64,000 bases of DNA from Chlorobium sp. (lineage in GTDB: Bacteria > Bacteroidota > Chlorobiia > Chlorobiales > Chlorobiaceae): contig SZXW01000010.1 in NCBI GenBank assembly GCA_005862285.1, forward strand, positions 186,001-250,000. The letters run 5' to 3'. Below, in pieces: positions 10,995 through 22,689 of the stretch (positions within the stretch are counted from its first letter, which is position 1; each line of letters begins with the position of its first letter). Both the position numbers and the translations under genes were made by a program. Below the pieces are notes generated by a model. It did no database searches. It was not told the origin of the DNA and was given only the letters and a program-made list of their open reading frames with translations.

Positions 10995-11566
10995 GGATAG
11001 GTCTGGCTTAAATATATTTTCTGTTATATAAATCACCTGTTCATAATTTTACATTAACAGAAATACAGGTGTTTTCACCGATAAAAAAAGGATTGTCATA
11101 CTATTACATGCTAAAGTAGATTCTATACGAAATCCTGATGTCATATTCCATTGATTTTAGTCCTCACCAGCAGTATACCGGGTTAATTCTTGTAAATTAA
11201 ACATTCTGAATACCAGAAAAGCACTCAATTCGAAAATGTCATTCCCCCCTAAACTCATCATGTGTGGCAGCATCCTGTTCCGTTATTTCAATTGAAAACA
11301 TCAGGACTTTAAGTGATTAATAGCGCATTACCATTGTCTTATTATGATATTCCGAAGGACTTTCTGCTTTTATTTTCAACAGACAGGAAAAGACTTTTTA
11401 ACAGGCTGTCAGTCATGCTTGCTTCACTTTTTAAACACATGAACGACCCCGAAAAGGGAAACAGTGAATAGACCGATACCGGTCTCTGGAGCAAACACCT
11501 GCAAAAACATGGTTCATCTCAGAGGATAAATTATCCCGGGTTTTATCGCAGCAGATGGTTAACCCG

Positions 11567-11716
11567 CTTCAAGGGTACCTCTATTTATTGTAGTGAGAAG
11601 CCCGAGTGCAAGGTGGAGGGAGTGCCGAAATCCTTCGGGATGAGGATTTCGATCCCGACGAGTCGGGACAACGCAGTAATCGAGATTCGGAACAAATAAA
11701 TAGAGGTGCCCTCAAG
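11567..11716. mobile_element. MITE-like element with ~25-bp terminal inverted repeats
   Basis: The ends are imperfect inverted copies: CTTCAAGGGTACCTCTATTT on the left and, reverse-complemented, CTTGAGGGCACCTCTATTT on the right. Between them are two perfect small hairpins: GAAATCCT/AGGATTTC (11627-11634 with 11643-11650) and TCCCGAC/GTCGGGA (11653-11668). No transposase is encoded. The size and terminal symmetry fit a non-autonomous miniature element or a large structured repeat. It ends about 75 bases before the proB start, so it may affect proB transcription. Confidence 0.5.
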
Positions 11717-11793
11717 TAAAAATTTTTTCGTAAAATTGCCTCTTGAGATTTGACAGAGTTCATTGAGCAGTGGAAAAAGAAACTGGACAGGAC

Positions 11794-12882
11794 ATGAAGC
11801 AACTGCATCATCCCATCTATAAAAAAATAGTCGTCAAAGTCGGCACGAATGTCATCACCGATAAAAACGGTGAGCTCGATATCGAGATTCTTGAAAGCCT
11901 GACCTCGCAGATTGCGTTACTCCTGAAAAAAGGAATACAGGTGATTCTGGTTTCATCGGGAGCTGTCGGGGCCGGCCGTTCTATTGTAAAACCTTCCGGA
12001 ACGCTCACTCCTGTAGCCGCCCGCCAGGTTCTCGCCTCAACGGGACAGATAAAACTGATCAGCACTTACAGCGACCTGTTCAGCCGCCAGGGTTTGACCA
12101 CTGCCCAGATCCTCGTCACCAAAAGCGATTTCCGTGACCGTCAGCACTACCTGAACATGCAGACCTGCTTTACCTCCCTTCTTCAGCAGAAAATCATTCC
12201 CGTCGTCAATGAAAACGATGCGGTTGCCGTGACGGAACTCATGTTCACCGATAACGACGAACTTTCGGGGCTTATCGCATCGATGATGGATGTCGAGGGC
12301 TATATCATACTTTCCCATGTAGACGGTCTGTTCGACCTGTCGAAAACCGACGGAAGCATCATCAGCGAGGTCGATTCAGCGACAAAACATTTTCATCAGT
12401 ATATCAGCCCGGGGAAATCCGAATTCGGCAGGGGCGGAATGCTGACCAAATGCCATATCGCGCACAAACTTTCAAGGTTCGGAATAACTGTGCATATCGC
12501 GAACGGACGTAAACCGGATATTCTTCTCTTGATTCTCGGGGGGGAAAAAATCGGTACGAAATTTCTGCCCCAGAAAACGACACACGGACCGAAGCGCTGG
12601 ATCGCGACAAGCGAAGGCCTCGAAAAAGGGGCTGTCACCATCAACAAGGGAGCTGAAACAGCCCTTGTAGCCGATGTTCGCGCCAACAGCCTACTTCCTG
12701 TCGGTATCGTATCGGTCGAGGGTACCTTCAAGAAAGGCGACATCATCAAGATCTGCTCGGTCGACGGGACAGTGATCGGCTACGGCATGGCCCAGTACAG
12801 CTCAGAAAAAACCCAGTCGATCATAGGCCATAAAGACCAGAAACCCTTGATCCATTACGACTATCTTTATATTATGCCTTAA
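11794..12882 (+). CDS. proB: Glutamate 5-kinase
   Basis: First enzyme of proline synthesis; it phosphorylates glutamate to gamma-glutamyl phosphate. The amino-acid kinase domain starts [14 protein letters not shown] and contains the ATP/glutamate-site patterns [18 protein letters not shown] and [13 protein letters not shown] domain fills the last ~90 residues ([21 protein letters not shown]), as in bacterial ProB enzymes subject to proline feedback. ATG at 11794 is chosen; the frame is open back to GTG 11770, which would add eight residues. proA follows after 19 bases, forming the usual proBA operon, apparently extended into the ABC ATPase and MFS genes. Confidence 0.95.
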   Translation: MKQLHHPIYKKIVVKVGTNVITDKNGELDIEILESLTSQIALLLKKGIQVILVSSGAVGAGRSIVKPSGTLTPVAARQVLASTGQIKLISTYSDLFSRQGLTTAQILVTKSDFRDRQHYLNMQTCFTSLLQQKIIPVVNENDAVAVTELMFTDNDELSGLIASMMDVEGYIILSHVDGLFDLSKTDGSIISEVDSATKHFHQYISPGKSEFGRGGMLTKCHIAHKLSRFGITVHIANGRKPDILLLILGGEKIGTKFLPQKTTHGPKRWIATSEGLEKGAVTINKGAETALVADVRANSLLPVGIVSVEGTFKKGDIIKICSVDGTVIGYGMAQYSSEKTQSIIGHKDQKPLIHYDYLYIMP

Positions 12883-12901
12883 AACAATCCATCTTACATC
12901 C

Positions 12902-14158
12902 ATGCAGGAACATATCATACGCCAGCTTACAACCGTTCAGCAGGCGAGCCGGGAAATCATAACGCTCAGCGACGCTGCAATCAACAGCCTCCTGCTCGAT
13001 CTCACCGACAGGATCCCTCAGCACCGGGATGACCTGCTCGAAGCGAACGGCAAGGACCTCGAACGGATGGACCCTTCGAATCCCATGTACGACAGGCTTC
13101 TGCTGAACGCTTCACGTCTCGACGGGATTGCCGGGGATATCCGAAACGTCGCCACACTGCCTTCACCGCTCGACCACGTCATGGAGCAGCGTGTGCTGCC
13201 CAACGGCCTGAACCTGAAAAAAGTCACGGTGCCGATCGGCGTTATCGGCATCATCTATGAAGCGAGGCCAAACGTCACGTTCGATGTTTTCGCGCTCTGC
13301 CTGAAATCGGGCAATGCGACCGTGCTGAAAGGCGGCAGCGACGCCATGTACTCGAATATCGCGATCGTCGACCTGATCCATACCGTTCTCAGAGACCATT
13401 CGATCAATCCCGACATCCTCTATCTCCTGCCTGCCGAACGTGAAGCTGCAGGCATCATGCTGAACGCCGTGGGATATATCGACATGATCATTCCACGCGG
13501 CAGCCAGAAGCTGATCGATTTCGTAAGGGACAATGCGAAGGTCCCGGTCATCGAAACCGGCGCAGGCATCGTGCATACCTATTTCGACAGAAGCGGCGAC
13601 CTCGAGCTGGGCAAAAAGGTCGTCTTCAATGCAAAGACCCGGAGGCCGAGCGTCTGCAATGCGCTCGATACGCTCGTGATCCATCGCGACCGTCTCGACG
13701 ATCTCGCTGCGCTTGTCGAACCGCTTCAGGATAAAAAGGTCGTGATTTATGCTGACGAGCAGGCTTACGGCAAGCTTGAAGGTTTTTATCCTGAAATACT
13801 GCTGCATCGAGCCGAACCTGAACATTTCGGAACAGAGTTCCTTTCGCTGAAAATGTCCATAAAAACCGTCTCGTCGATCGATGAGGCGCTCGACCATATC
13901 GCCCGGTACAGTTCGCGCCACAGCGAAGCGATCATCGCAGCCGATCCCGAAGCGAAGGAAACCTTCCTGAAAAGGGTCGATGCCGCAGTGGTCTATGCAA
14001 ATACCTCCACCGCCTTCACGGACGGCGCGCAGTTCGGCCTTGGAGCGGAAATCGGCATCAGCACACAGAAGCTCCATGCAAGAGGTCCGATGGCGTTGAG
14101 GGAACTGACGACCTATAAATGGATCATCGAAGGAGATGGTCAAATCAGACTTCAGTAA
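12902..14158 (+). CDS. proA: Glutamate-5-semialdehyde dehydrogenase
   Basis: NADPH-dependent reduction of gamma-glutamyl phosphate to glutamate semialdehyde, the second step of proline synthesis. The 418-residue aldehyde-dehydrogenase fold shows the ProA patterns [16 protein letters not shown] and [15 protein letters not shown]. The catalytic Cys lies in [12 protein letters not shown], and the C-terminus has [20 protein letters not shown], a ProA signature. It is co-directional with proB, and the ABC ATPase gene begins two bases after its stop, implying one transcript. Confidence 0.96.
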   Translation: MQEHIIRQLTTVQQASREIITLSDAAINSLLLDLTDRIPQHRDDLLEANGKDLERMDPSNPMYDRLLLNASRLDGIAGDIRNVATLPSPLDHVMEQRVLPNGLNLKKVTVPIGVIGIIYEARPNVTFDVFALCLKSGNATVLKGGSDAMYSNIAIVDLIHTVLRDHSINPDILYLLPAEREAAGIMLNAVGYIDMIIPRGSQKLIDFVRDNAKVPVIETGAGIVHTYFDRSGDLELGKKVVFNAKTRRPSVCNALDTLVIHRDRLDDLAALVEPLQDKKVVIYADEQAYGKLEGFYPEILLHRAEPEHFGTEFLSLKMSIKTVSSIDEALDHIARYSSRHSEAIIAADPEAKETFLKRVDAAVVYANTSTAFTDGAQFGLGAEIGISTQKLHARGPMALRELTTYKWIIEGDGQIRLQ

Positions 14159-14160
14159 GC

Positions 14161-14868
14161 ATGCTCGAAGCGAAGAACCTCGACAAGTCATATTCCATCC
14201 CCGGAAGGCAGAAACTTGAAATCCTCCGGGGAATCAATCTCTCCATCGGCGAGGGGGAAATGGTCACGGTTATCGGCGCATCAGGCAGCGGCAAAACCAC
14301 CCTGCTGAACCTGCTCGGAACTCTCGATACGCCTGACAGCGGTGAAATCGTATTTGACGGGGAGGTTCTTTTCAGGAATAAAAAGTATGCCCTCTCCCAA
14401 AAGGAACTCGCTAAATTCAGGAACCGTAAAATCGGGTTCGTTTTCCAGTTCCACCATCTGCTCTCGGATTTCACCGCACTTGAAAATGTCGCTATGCCCG
14501 AGTTCATCGCGACCGGAAAACTGCCTCCAGCCAAACAAAGGGCGGCCGGTCTTCTCAAGGAACTCGGCCTCGGAGAGCGCTTCGACCACCTGCCATCGGA
14601 ACTCTCCGGTGGCGAACAGCAGCGTGTAGCGATTGCCCGCGCCCTGATGAACAATCCGAAACTTGTTCTTGCAGACGAGCCGAGCGGCAATCTCGACAGC
14701 AAAAACAGCCGGATGCTTTACGAACTGATGGCCGGACTGAGCAAGGAGCGAAAAACTTCTTTCGTGATCGTCACGCATAACGATGAATACGCTTCCCATT
14801 CGGACAGGTGCCTCCATATGCAGGACGGCGTACTTCAGCTATGCGGACCGCAGGGAACCCACCGATGA
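14161..14868 (+). CDS. lolD: LolD-type ABC transporter ATPase
   Basis: Nucleotide-binding subunit of the LolCDE/MacB-like class. It has Walker A GASGSGKTTLLNLLG, Q-loop FVFQFHHLL, signature LSGGEQQRVAIARAL, Walker B LVLADEPSGNLD and the H-loop IVTHN; the GNLDS box after Walker B is typical of LolD/FtsE-type ATPases. ATG at 14161 (MLEAKNLDKSY) directly after the proA stop is preferred to an upstream ATG inside proA. LolD works with LolC/LolE in releasing outer-membrane lipoproteins, but no permease gene is next to it, so the partner must be elsewhere and the exact subfamily is less certain than the ATPase assignment. Confidence 0.85.
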   Translation: MLEAKNLDKSYSIPGRQKLEILRGINLSIGEGEMVTVIGASGSGKTTLLNLLGTLDTPDSGEIVFDGEVLFRNKKYALSQKELAKFRNRKIGFVFQFHHLLSDFTALENVAMPEFIATGKLPPAKQRAAGLLKELGLGERFDHLPSELSGGEQQRVAIARALMNNPKLVLADEPSGNLDSKNSRMLYELMAGLSKERKTSFVIVTHNDEYASHSDRCLHMQDGVLQLCGPQGTHR

Positions 14869-16178
14869 ACGAAACTCCTCTCCGTAAAATAGGCCCGATA
14901 TCGCTCGCCCCGTCGGTGCTTCCCCGCCACGGCTGGACTTTTCTCTTTGCCGCCTTTGTTTCCATCGGTCTTATAACCTTCGTATCGATCGGCCAGACAT
15001 ACATCCTCAATGAAAACCTGAGGATCCCCACTTCACAGCAGGGCACCATCAGCGGCAATCTCGTATTCTGGACCGAGATCGTCACCCTGCTGTTATTTAT
15101 TCCTGCCGGCGTTCTGATGGACCACATCGGACGAAAACCGGTTTACATGGCGGGTTTCGTGCTTGTTGCACTTGCATACGCCCTTTACCCGCTCTCCCGG
15201 TCGGTGGGTGAACTGACGATATACAGGATGATCTATGCTGCCGGCATTGTAGCGATTACAGGAGCGCTCGCTACCGTCATGACCGACTACCCTGCCGAAA
15301 GGTCCCGGGGAAAACTGATCGCGTTAACCGGTTTCCTGAGCGGTCTCGGCATCGTTGTCCTGAACCGCTTTTTTGGCGGCCTGCCTCACATGCTTGCCGC
15401 AAAAGGGTTCAGCGGATATGATTCCGGCCTGTATACCCATCTCTTAATTGCGTCATTTGCGCTCTTTTCCGCTTTGATTATCGGTATCGGCCTCAAAAGC
15501 GGCACGCCTGCCGAAAAAAAGGACCGTCCCGCACTCCGTTCCCTCTTTACCAGCGGTATAAGCTGTGCCAGAAACCCCAAAATCCTTCTATCCTACAGTG
15601 CGGCTTTCGTGGCAAGGGGGGACCAGTCGATTATCGGCACCTTCCTGCCGCTCTGGGGCACCACGGCAGCCATTGCCCTTGGATTTGCTCCGGCCGAAGC
15701 CGTTAAGAAAGGCATGATCATCTTCATTATCTCCCAGTGTGCGGCTCTTCTGTGGGCACCCCTTATCGGGCCTTTCATAGACCGCTGGAACCGGGTTACC
15801 GCCCTCGTCGTCTGCATGGGCCTGGCGAGCATAGGCTACCTATCCCTTGCCCTGATCGGCAATCCCCATGAACCAGCCTCGATTCTTTATTTCGTTCTTC
15901 TCGGGATCGGTCAGATAAGCTCTTTTCTCGGGGCCCAGTCGCTTATCGGCCAGGAAGCGCCGAAAGCCGAGAGAGGATCGGTCATCGGCATGTTCAACAT
16001 TTTCGGTGCTCTCGGAATTCTTGTGATCACCTCAATCGGAGGAAGGCTGTTCGATACCCTGAGCCCGAAAGCACCGTTCATCGTTGTCGGGGCCATCAAT
16101 GCACTGGTCATGCTTGCCGGTATCTACGTCCGTCTCAGGTATCCCGGTTACGATGCAAAAGACATTGCCCATACCTGA
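14865..16178 (+). CDS. Major facilitator superfamily transporter
   Basis: A 437-residue inner-membrane protein with about 12 hydrophobic segments and the MFS loop 2-3 motif variant GVLMDHIGRKPVYM. The second-half repeat carries a similar loop (GPFIDRWNRVTALV). The start is the ATG at 14865, overlapping the stop of the ATPase gene by four bases (ATGA), so translation is coupled. Substrate is unknown; drug or metabolite efflux is only a family-level guess. Placement behind proBA and lolD looks like operon read-through and says nothing clear about function. Confidence 0.85.
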   Translation: MNETPLRKIGPISLAPSVLPRHGWTFLFAAFVSIGLITFVSIGQTYILNENLRIPTSQQGTISGNLVFWTEIVTLLLFIPAGVLMDHIGRKPVYMAGFVLVALAYALYPLSRSVGELTIYRMIYAAGIVAITGALATVMTDYPAERSRGKLIALTGFLSGLGIVVLNRFFGGLPHMLAAKGFSGYDSGLYTHLLIASFALFSALIIGIGLKSGTPAEKKDRPALRSLFTSGISCARNPKILLSYSAAFVARGDQSIIGTFLPLWGTTAAIALGFAPAEAVKKGMIIFIISQCAALLWAPLIGPFIDRWNRVTALVVCMGLASIGYLSLALIGNPHEPASILYFVLLGIGQISSFLGAQSLIGQEAPKAERGSVIGMFNIFGALGILVITSIGGRLFDTLSPKAPFIVVGAINALVMLAGIYVRLRYPGYDAKDIAHT

Positions 16179-16296
16179 TGTTCCCTGCAACATGACCGCA
16201 GAACCGGCTCAGTTGTGCTCCATCGTATTTTTACGTATATAACAGGCAGTCGCAACCTCACATTCGGCCCTGCAAACTGAAAGAAAACCTGCACAG

Positions 16297-17730
16297 ATGA
16301 GTTCCATTTATTTTCTCGGTATCGGCGGTACGGCAATGGCGTCGGTCGCTGTGGCACTGTCTCATGCCGGACATGCAATCACGGGTTCGGACACCCAGCT
16401 GTATCCCCCCATGAGCACCTATCTCGAAGAGCACAGTCTGAGATATTTCAACGGATTTTCGGAACACAACCTGCAGAGTGCATCTCCGGATATGATGGTT
16501 GTCGGCAATGCCATAAGCCGAGGCAATCCCGAACTGGAATACGCTCTCGACAACCATATCGAACTTGTCTCGATGCCGGACCTGGTCCGCAAAACCCTCA
16601 TTGGCGGAAACACATCGATCGTGGTAACGGGAACCCACGGAAAAACAACGACAACCTCGCTTGTCGCATGGCTGCTCGAACACGGAGGGCTCAAGCCGGG
16701 ATTTCTTGTCGGAGGCATTCCGGAAAATTTTTCTCTCGGCTGCAGGGCATCAGGACGTGAAACCCCGGGCTATTTCGTAACCGAGGGTGACGAATATGAC
16801 ACGGCGTTTTTCGACAAGCGGAGCAAATTCCTGCATTACCGTCCCGATATCGCCATCATCAACAACATCGAATTCGACCACGCGGACATTTTCAGCTCGC
16901 TTGAGGATATCAAACAGAGTTTCAGGCTTTTTGTGAACCTCATCCCGAAAAACGGCAGACTGATCGTCAATGGAGAGGACCCGGCAGCACTCGAGATCGC
17001 ATCACGGGCATTCTGCAAGGTTGAACGGTTCGGTATGGCCGATGGATGCGAATGGAGGGCAGCCAACATCAGTTCCGGTCATGATACAACGTCATTCGAC
17101 ATTCTCCATCGCGGGTCATTGCTTGGAACGGTTCATGTACCGCTTTTCGGAACGTACAATATCATGAATGCGCTCGCGGCCGTTGCCGCCGCCAACGCCG
17201 CCGGGCTGTCATTCGAAGCGGTGTCGAAAGGCCTGCCACTGTTCAGGCGGCCCAAACGCAGGATGGAGACGGTCGGCACGTTCGGCAGGAACATTACCCT
17301 TGTCGAAGATTTCGCCCACCATCCGACGGCAATCAGGGTAACACTCGAAGCAATCAGCCAGCTCTATGAAGGGCGCCGGATCGTTACCTGTTTCGAACCG
17401 CGTTCAAACACAACGACCAGGAACATATTCCAGAAGGAGTTGTCCCAGTGTTTTGATGCGGCCTCCGTTGTCGTATTGGGTAAAGTTCACCGTTCCGATC
17501 GGTACAGTCCGGAAGAACGGCTCGATACCGGCCTGTTGAAACAGGAACTTGAACAGAAGGGAAAAAAAGTTTTTCTTGCAGGTGAAAATCCGGAATCCTA
17601 TCCGAATGATATCGTTTCTTTTCTCGAAAGCCTGGTGGAGCCGGGTGATGTGGTGGTTATTCTCAGTAACGGAAGCTTTGCCGACCTGAAAAACCTGCTG
17701 ATCGAAAGTTTTAATAAAATTCATGAATAA
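16297..17730 (+). CDS. mpl: UDP-N-acetylmuramate:tripeptide ligase (Mpl)
   Basis: Murein-peptide recycling ligase that joins recovered L-Ala-D-Glu-meso-DAP to UDP-MurNAc. The Mur-ligase layout is clear: an N-terminal Rossmann segment (IYFLGIGGTAMASVA), the ATP-binding P-loop VVTGTHGKTTTTSLVAW near residue 110, the central NNIEFDHADIF and the C-terminal domain FAHHPTAIRVTLEAI. The GGTAMASVA start and total length (477) fit Mpl better than MurC. It appears to be its own unit, about 120 bases after the MFS gene. Confidence 0.9.
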   Translation: MSSIYFLGIGGTAMASVAVALSHAGHAITGSDTQLYPPMSTYLEEHSLRYFNGFSEHNLQSASPDMMVVGNAISRGNPELEYALDNHIELVSMPDLVRKTLIGGNTSIVVTGTHGKTTTTSLVAWLLEHGGLKPGFLVGGIPENFSLGCRASGRETPGYFVTEGDEYDTAFFDKRSKFLHYRPDIAIINNIEFDHADIFSSLEDIKQSFRLFVNLIPKNGRLIVNGEDPAALEIASRAFCKVERFGMADGCEWRAANISSGHDTTSFDILHRGSLLGTVHVPLFGTYNIMNALAAVAAANAAGLSFEAVSKGLPLFRRPKRRMETVGTFGRNITLVEDFAHHPTAIRVTLEAISQLYEGRRIVTCFEPRSNTTTRNIFQKELSQCFDAASVVVLGKVHRSDRYSPEERLDTGLLKQELEQKGKKVFLAGENPESYPNDIVSFLESLVEPGDVVVILSNGSFADLKNLLIESFNKIHE

Positions 17731-17758
17731 TTCAATTGTGAAATCATATTTTGATTGA

Positions 17759-18835
<1,077 letters not shown>

Positions 18836-18860
18836 GAAAGCGGAAACAAGACACACACAA

Positions 18861-18891
18861 AAAAGCGTTCCAGCCGGGACGCTTTTTTTTT
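18861..18891 (+). terminator. Intrinsic terminator of gap
   Basis: Stem GCGTTCC (18865-18871) pairs with GGGACGC (18876-18882) over a 4-base loop, followed by nine T residues. It starts about 25 bases after the gap stop codon. Confidence 0.9.
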
Positions 18892-18985
18892 GTTTTTACC
18901 GTACCTTGAAGAAAACGTTTCTGAACATTCCTCTTTACAGGTCCAGAGCGGTTATTATCCAATAACACTTCCTTCTCCTGAAACC

Positions 18986-19432
18986 ATGAAAGCCATTATC
19001 CTTTATGACAGCCGGTCGGCAGGCGGATCGACTGAAAAATTCATCGATTCGGTCGGCACCAAACTTGCGGAAAAAGGAGCCTACGTTGAAAAAGCGAAAT
19101 GTAAAAGCACAGGGGATTTCAGCTTTGTCAAGGATTTTGATCTCGTGATACTTGGCGCTCCGATCTATTACCTGCTTGTTTCGTCCCAACTTCTCGGAGC
19201 CCTGATTCAAAGCAACCTCAAACAGTTCCTCCAGGGTAAAAAAGTCGCTCTCTTTCTGGCCTGCGGAAGTCCTGAGCCGATGGCAAACCTGCTCTATCTT
19301 CCACAGCTGGAACTGAACCTTGCCGGCACGACCATTCTTGCCGAAAGGATCCTGGCCCCTCAGCAGCTCACAAGCCCTGAAATCATCGAACAATTCGTGA
19401 ACGAGGTTTTCACGGCCTACAACAAAAAGTAA
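18986..19432 (+). CDS. Flavodoxin-like protein
   Basis: A 148-residue protein with a flavodoxin-type fold: MKAIILYDSRSAGGSTEKF resembles the phosphate-binding loop region (T/S-rich loop after the first strand), and DFDLVILGAPIYYLLVS resembles the FMN-contacting second loop. It may be a flavodoxin-domain protein of the menaquinone-dependent protoporphyrinogen oxidase (HemG) type, an electron carrier, or a quinone reductase; the sequence does not decide. ATG at 18986 is preferred because the upstream extension overlaps the gap terminator. It is isolated between two terminators. Confidence 0.7.
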   Translation: MKAIILYDSRSAGGSTEKFIDSVGTKLAEKGAYVEKAKCKSTGDFSFVKDFDLVILGAPIYYLLVSSQLLGALIQSNLKQFLQGKKVALFLACGSPEPMANLLYLPQLELNLAGTTILAERILAPQQLTSPEIIEQFVNEVFTAYNKK

Positions 19433-19450
19433 GATTCAATCGCTGTATTA

Positions 19451-19500
19451 AAACGAAAGAGGCTGCCTCAATTTTACTCCTGAGACAGCCTCTTTCGTTT
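19451..19500. terminator. Bidirectional terminator between flavodoxin-like gene and dnaJ
   Basis: Two 20-base arms (19451-19470 and 19481-19500) pair with a single mismatch across a 10-base loop. The arms begin with AAACG and end with CGTTT plus T residues, so the hairpin has U-tracts on both strands and can end transcription of both convergent genes. Confidence 0.9.
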
Positions 19501-19521
19501 TCCGTCGATACAAAAAGCGGA

Positions 19522-20733
19522 TCAGCTGAAAATATCCCGGGCTTTCTCAAAAAAACTCTTCGAGTTATTGTCATGATGACCTGCCGGTGATATCGTAGAG
19601 GATTTTTTCAACTCCTTCAGCATCTCCTTGTCCTGATGCGAAAGGTCCTTTGGCACAAAAACATTGACTTTCACATACTGGTCGCCCCTCGATGAACCTC
19701 TCAGATGACCGATACCGTGACCGGGGATCCTGAGCCTCGTCTCGGGCTGGGTTGAGGGCGGAATCGTCAGCTTTACCGGACCATCGAGCGTAGGCACATC
19801 AATCTTCGTGCCGAGCACAAGATCAGGGAAACTTATCGCAAGGTTGTATATAACATCGTCACCCTCGCGGATGAACAGATCGTGTGGTTTCTCCTCGATA
19901 ACCACGATAAGGTCTCCCGGCGCTCCTCCTCTCGGCCCGGTGTTGCCCTGGCCGCGAAGCGTAAGATAATTGCCGTCCTGAACTCCGGCAGGAACTGTTA
20001 CCTTGACGGTTACCTCTCCCTGTTTGATACCTTCGCCATAACATGATGTACAGCGGTCCTTGATCACCCTTCCCTCACCTCCGCAGGTTGGACATGCGGC
20101 AATGTTGACAAACTGGCCGAACATGGTTTTCGATGCCTGACGGACTTCTCCGGTGCCATGACAGGTCTGGCAGGTATCTGTGGCACCCGATTTGGAACCG
20201 GTCCCATTGCACTCCTTGCAGGCAACCTGCTTTTTTATCTTGAGCGTCTTTTCGACACCCTTGGCAATCTCCTCAAGGGTGAGCTTGAGCCTGATTTTGA
20301 GGTCGGTTCCCGGGATTCCCACTGAAGCGCGGCCTCTTCTGCCGCCGCCACCGCCGCCACCGAACACTTCCTCGAAGCCGAATGGCGCACCACCCGAACG
20401 TCCCCTTCCACCTCCGAACATATCGTTGAACGCGCTGAAAATATCGCTGAAATCCGCTGCACCGCCAGGGCCTCCGCCATAATGACCTCCGCCGCTTGAA
20501 GCAGCTGAAGAACCCACACCGGCATGGCCGAACTGGTCGTAACGGCGGCGTTTGTCGTCATTGCTCAGCACTTCGTACGCCTCGTTCACCTCTTTGAAAT
20601 GCTCCTCGGCATCCTTGTTGTCAGGATTTTTATCAGGGTGATATTGAAGCGCCAGCTTCCTGTAGGCTTTTTTTATTTCGTCCTTGGTCGCTGTCCGGCT
20701 CACCCCAAGTATTTCATAGTAGTCTGTTTTCAT
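19522..20733 (-). CDS. dnaJ: Chaperone DnaJ (Hsp40)
   Basis: Co-chaperone that stimulates DnaK ATPase activity and presents unfolded substrates. It has the J domain at residues 1-70 with the HPD motif ([11 protein letters not shown]), a long Gly/Phe-rich linker (~75-140), four zinc-binding CxxCxGxG repeats ([32 protein letters not shown]) and the C-terminal substrate-binding domains. At 403 residues it is a full-length type I DnaJ. It is the last gene of hrcA-grpE-dnaJ; dnaK is not in the window. Confidence 0.97.
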   Translation of the reverse strand: MKTDYYEILGVSRTATKDEIKKAYRKLALQYHPDKNPDNKDAEEHFKEVNEAYEVLSNDDKRRRYDQFGHAGVGSSAASSGGGHYGGGPGGAADFSDIFSAFNDMFGGGRGRSGGAPFGFEEVFGGGGGGGRRGRASVGIPGTDLKIRLKLTLEEIAKGVEKTLKIKKQVACKECNGTGSKSGATDTCQTCHGTGEVRQASKTMFGQFVNIAACPTCGGEGRVIKDRCTSCYGEGIKQGEVTVKVTVPAGVQDGNYLTLRGQGNTGPRGGAPGDLIVVIEEKPHDLFIREGDDVIYNLAISFPDLVLGTKIDVPTLDGPVKLTIPPSTQPETRLRIPGHGIGHLRGSSRGDQYVKVNVFVPKDLSHQDKEMLKELKKSSTISPAGHHDNNSKSFFEKARDIFS

Positions 20734-20787
20734 AATAAAACCGGCAATTTTTCATGGATATCATTCATAATTGATAACGCAAACGGG

Positions 20788-21423
20788 TTACCGTGCAACG
20801 ATAACTTTCGCATGCCTGATAACCTTGTCGCCAAGAAGATAACCTGTCTGGTACTCATGGACGATAGTATCTGTTTCCGCTTCCGGGTGATCGATCTGCG
20901 AGATCGCTTCGTGAAAATTCACATCGAGCTTCTGTCCTTTCGAATCAATTGCCTTCACTCCTTTTTCACCCAGCCACTTGTCAAGGTTTTTCCTGACCAG
21001 CTCAATCCCGTCAATGAACGGTTTAGACTGCCCGGCTGTTTCCAGATCGGCGGGAACATTGTCGAGAACCCTCTGCACATCATCGACAACCGGAAGGAGT
21101 TCCCGGATCACATTTTCAAGAGCCCTTGAGGATGCCTGCATGGTTTCCCGTTCTTTCTGCCTGCGGAAATTCTCGAACTCAGCGGCTTTACGGAGCAGCT
21201 CGTCACGAAACTTGTCAGCCAGTTCCTTCTGCCTGGCAAGTTCACTTTCAAGTTCCGCTATTCTGGCAGACAACGCTTCGACTTCCTTTGCCCCCGGATT
21301 TTCCACCGCAATTTCCGCATTCTGTGACGTTTCTTCCGATCCTTTTATGGTCACCGGGATCTGCTGTTTCTCTCCGGCGTTTTCCTGATGATGTTCTTTT
21401 CTTTCAGAGCCTCTTTTGATCAT
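20788..21423 (-). CDS. grpE: GrpE nucleotide exchange factor
   Basis: Exchange factor of DnaK. The 211-residue protein has a charged, low-complexity N-terminal arm (~1-55), a long coiled coil ([20 protein letters not shown] onwards) and the C-terminal beta domain with GrpE patterns ([25 protein letters not shown]). It sits 15 bases behind hrcA and 54 ahead of dnaJ on the same strand. Confidence 0.96.
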   Translation of the reverse strand: MIKRGSERKEHHQENAGEKQQIPVTIKGSEETSQNAEIAVENPGAKEVEALSARIAELESELARQKELADKFRDELLRKAAEFENFRRQKERETMQASSRALENVIRELLPVVDDVQRVLDNVPADLETAGQSKPFIDGIELVRKNLDKWLGEKGVKAIDSKGQKLDVNFHEAISQIDHPEAETDTIVHEYQTGYLLGDKVIRHAKVIVAR

Positions 21424-21438
21424 AAATCGATAAACAGT

Positions 21439-22515
21439 TTAATTGACATTCGACAATGTGGCAGAAAGACTGCCGGCCATATAGTTCAGTACCCTGACCG
21501 CATGTTCGTAATCCATTCTCTTTGGACCGAAAATGCCCAGTTTTCCGACCATGTTCCCTACATAATAAGGAGTCGAAACGATCGTGAGATCTTCAGCCTG
21601 ACGGGCGATGTTTTCCTTTCCAATGCTTATGGTAACTTCTTTTCCGGGAGAATGCAACCCTTCGGCAGTGTTTGTACCGCTGTTTTCCACCAGTCTTGCG
21701 ATACTGAACTTGTCTTCGATCATTGCGATGAGATCACGCACTTTTTCCGGCTGCTTGAACTCGGGCTGTTCGACGATATATTCGGTCCCGGATATATACA
21801 GACGTTCAACGATCGGTGACTCGTCGAAGAGCTTGCCGGCTGAACGGACAATGAGATTTTTCAGGTCTCTGTCGCAGGCGCAATCCGATAAACGCCATGT
21901 GATGGACTGGCGGATTTCCGTCAGCGTGAGACCGGAAAGACGCTGGTTGAGAACCATGACGACATCGTCCACTTTCTGACGCGAAACCTCGATATCCAGC
22001 TCCATGACAATGGTTTTAACAAAGAGGGACTGAATCGAAAGAATAACCATCATCCTGGTCGAGCTCAGGAGAACGATATCGAGCTTTTCGAAAATCGCGT
22101 TCGACAGCGTCGGCGACAGTACAACGCTCAGCTGCCTTGAAATGATCCCGAGCACTTTCGCTGCCGAAAGCAGGACATCCGATGGGGTGCCGGTACGTTC
22201 CTTTCCGATCTGGCCGATATTTGCCTCGATCCGTTTTTTCTCCTTTTCGTCAATACTCTGGACTGTCATGATCAGATCGACATAGTAACGGTAGCCCTTG
22301 TCGGTGGGAATACGTCCCGCCGATGTATGGGGCTGACTTATATATCCTTCATCCTCGAGTTCGGCCATTACATTGCGTATCGTGGCATCGGAAAGACCAA
22401 GATTGTAATTTCTGGCAATATTTCTCGATCCCACAGGAGCTGCGGTAACGACGTATGACTGAATGATGATCCCAAGGACCTGACGTTCCCTGAGGGTTAG
22501 TTCACGAGAATCCAT
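21439..22515 (-). CDS. hrcA: Heat-shock repressor HrcA
   Basis: Transcriptional repressor of class I heat-shock genes that binds CIRCE elements. The N-terminal winged helix ([52 protein letters not shown]) matches the HrcA signature, followed by the GAF-like and dimerisation domains. The family is normally autoregulated through a CIRCE inverted repeat, but no recognisable CIRCE (TTAGCACTC and its inverted partner) is visible in the region ahead of the start (22516-22620). Control here may use a diverged operator or lie elsewhere. Confidence 0.95.
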   Translation of the reverse strand: MDSRELTLRERQVLGIIIQSYVVTAAPVGSRNIARNYNLGLSDATIRNVMAELEDEGYISQPHTSAGRIPTDKGYRYYVDLIMTVQSIDEKEKKRIEANIGQIGKERTGTPSDVLLSAAKVLGIISRQLSVVLSPTLSNAIFEKLDIVLLSSTRMMVILSIQSLFVKTIVMELDIEVSRQKVDDVVMVLNQRLSGLTLTEIRQSITWRLSDCACDRDLKNLIVRSAGKLFDESPIVERLYISGTEYIVEQPEFKQPEKVRDLIAMIEDKFSIARLVENSGTNTAEGLHSPGKEVTISIGKENIARQAEDLTIVSTPYYVGNMVGKLGIFGPKRMDYEHAVRVLNYMAGSLSATLSNVN

Positions 22516-22689
22516 CTATCTCAACCATTGTAATTGCATACAGTGTGCCGGAAGCAGGCAAACAGGTGAATTTAAAAAAACTAATCTTTTCTGCACCGTG
22601 TAAACTCTTATTATAACAAATCCTGAAAATATAGAAGCATATCAGCTATTTCAAGTAACAGAAAACGCAGCCAAACCATCTTCTCCTGT

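Larger units (their letters stand above)
10324..11793. other. Long gene-free region with origin-like and MITE-like parts
   Basis: About 1.47 kb without a credible gene, between divergent transcription units. It contains an AT-rich block (~10560-10750), a cluster of DnaA-box-like 9-mers (10800-10994), an unremarkable stretch (11000-11560) and an inverted-repeat element (11567-11716). Short ORFs here have no Shine-Dalgarno and no family resemblance. Confidence 0.6.

Noticed and set aside
22516-22620. CIRCE element ahead of hrcA
   Set aside because: No TTAGCACTC or its inverted partner could be found on either strand.
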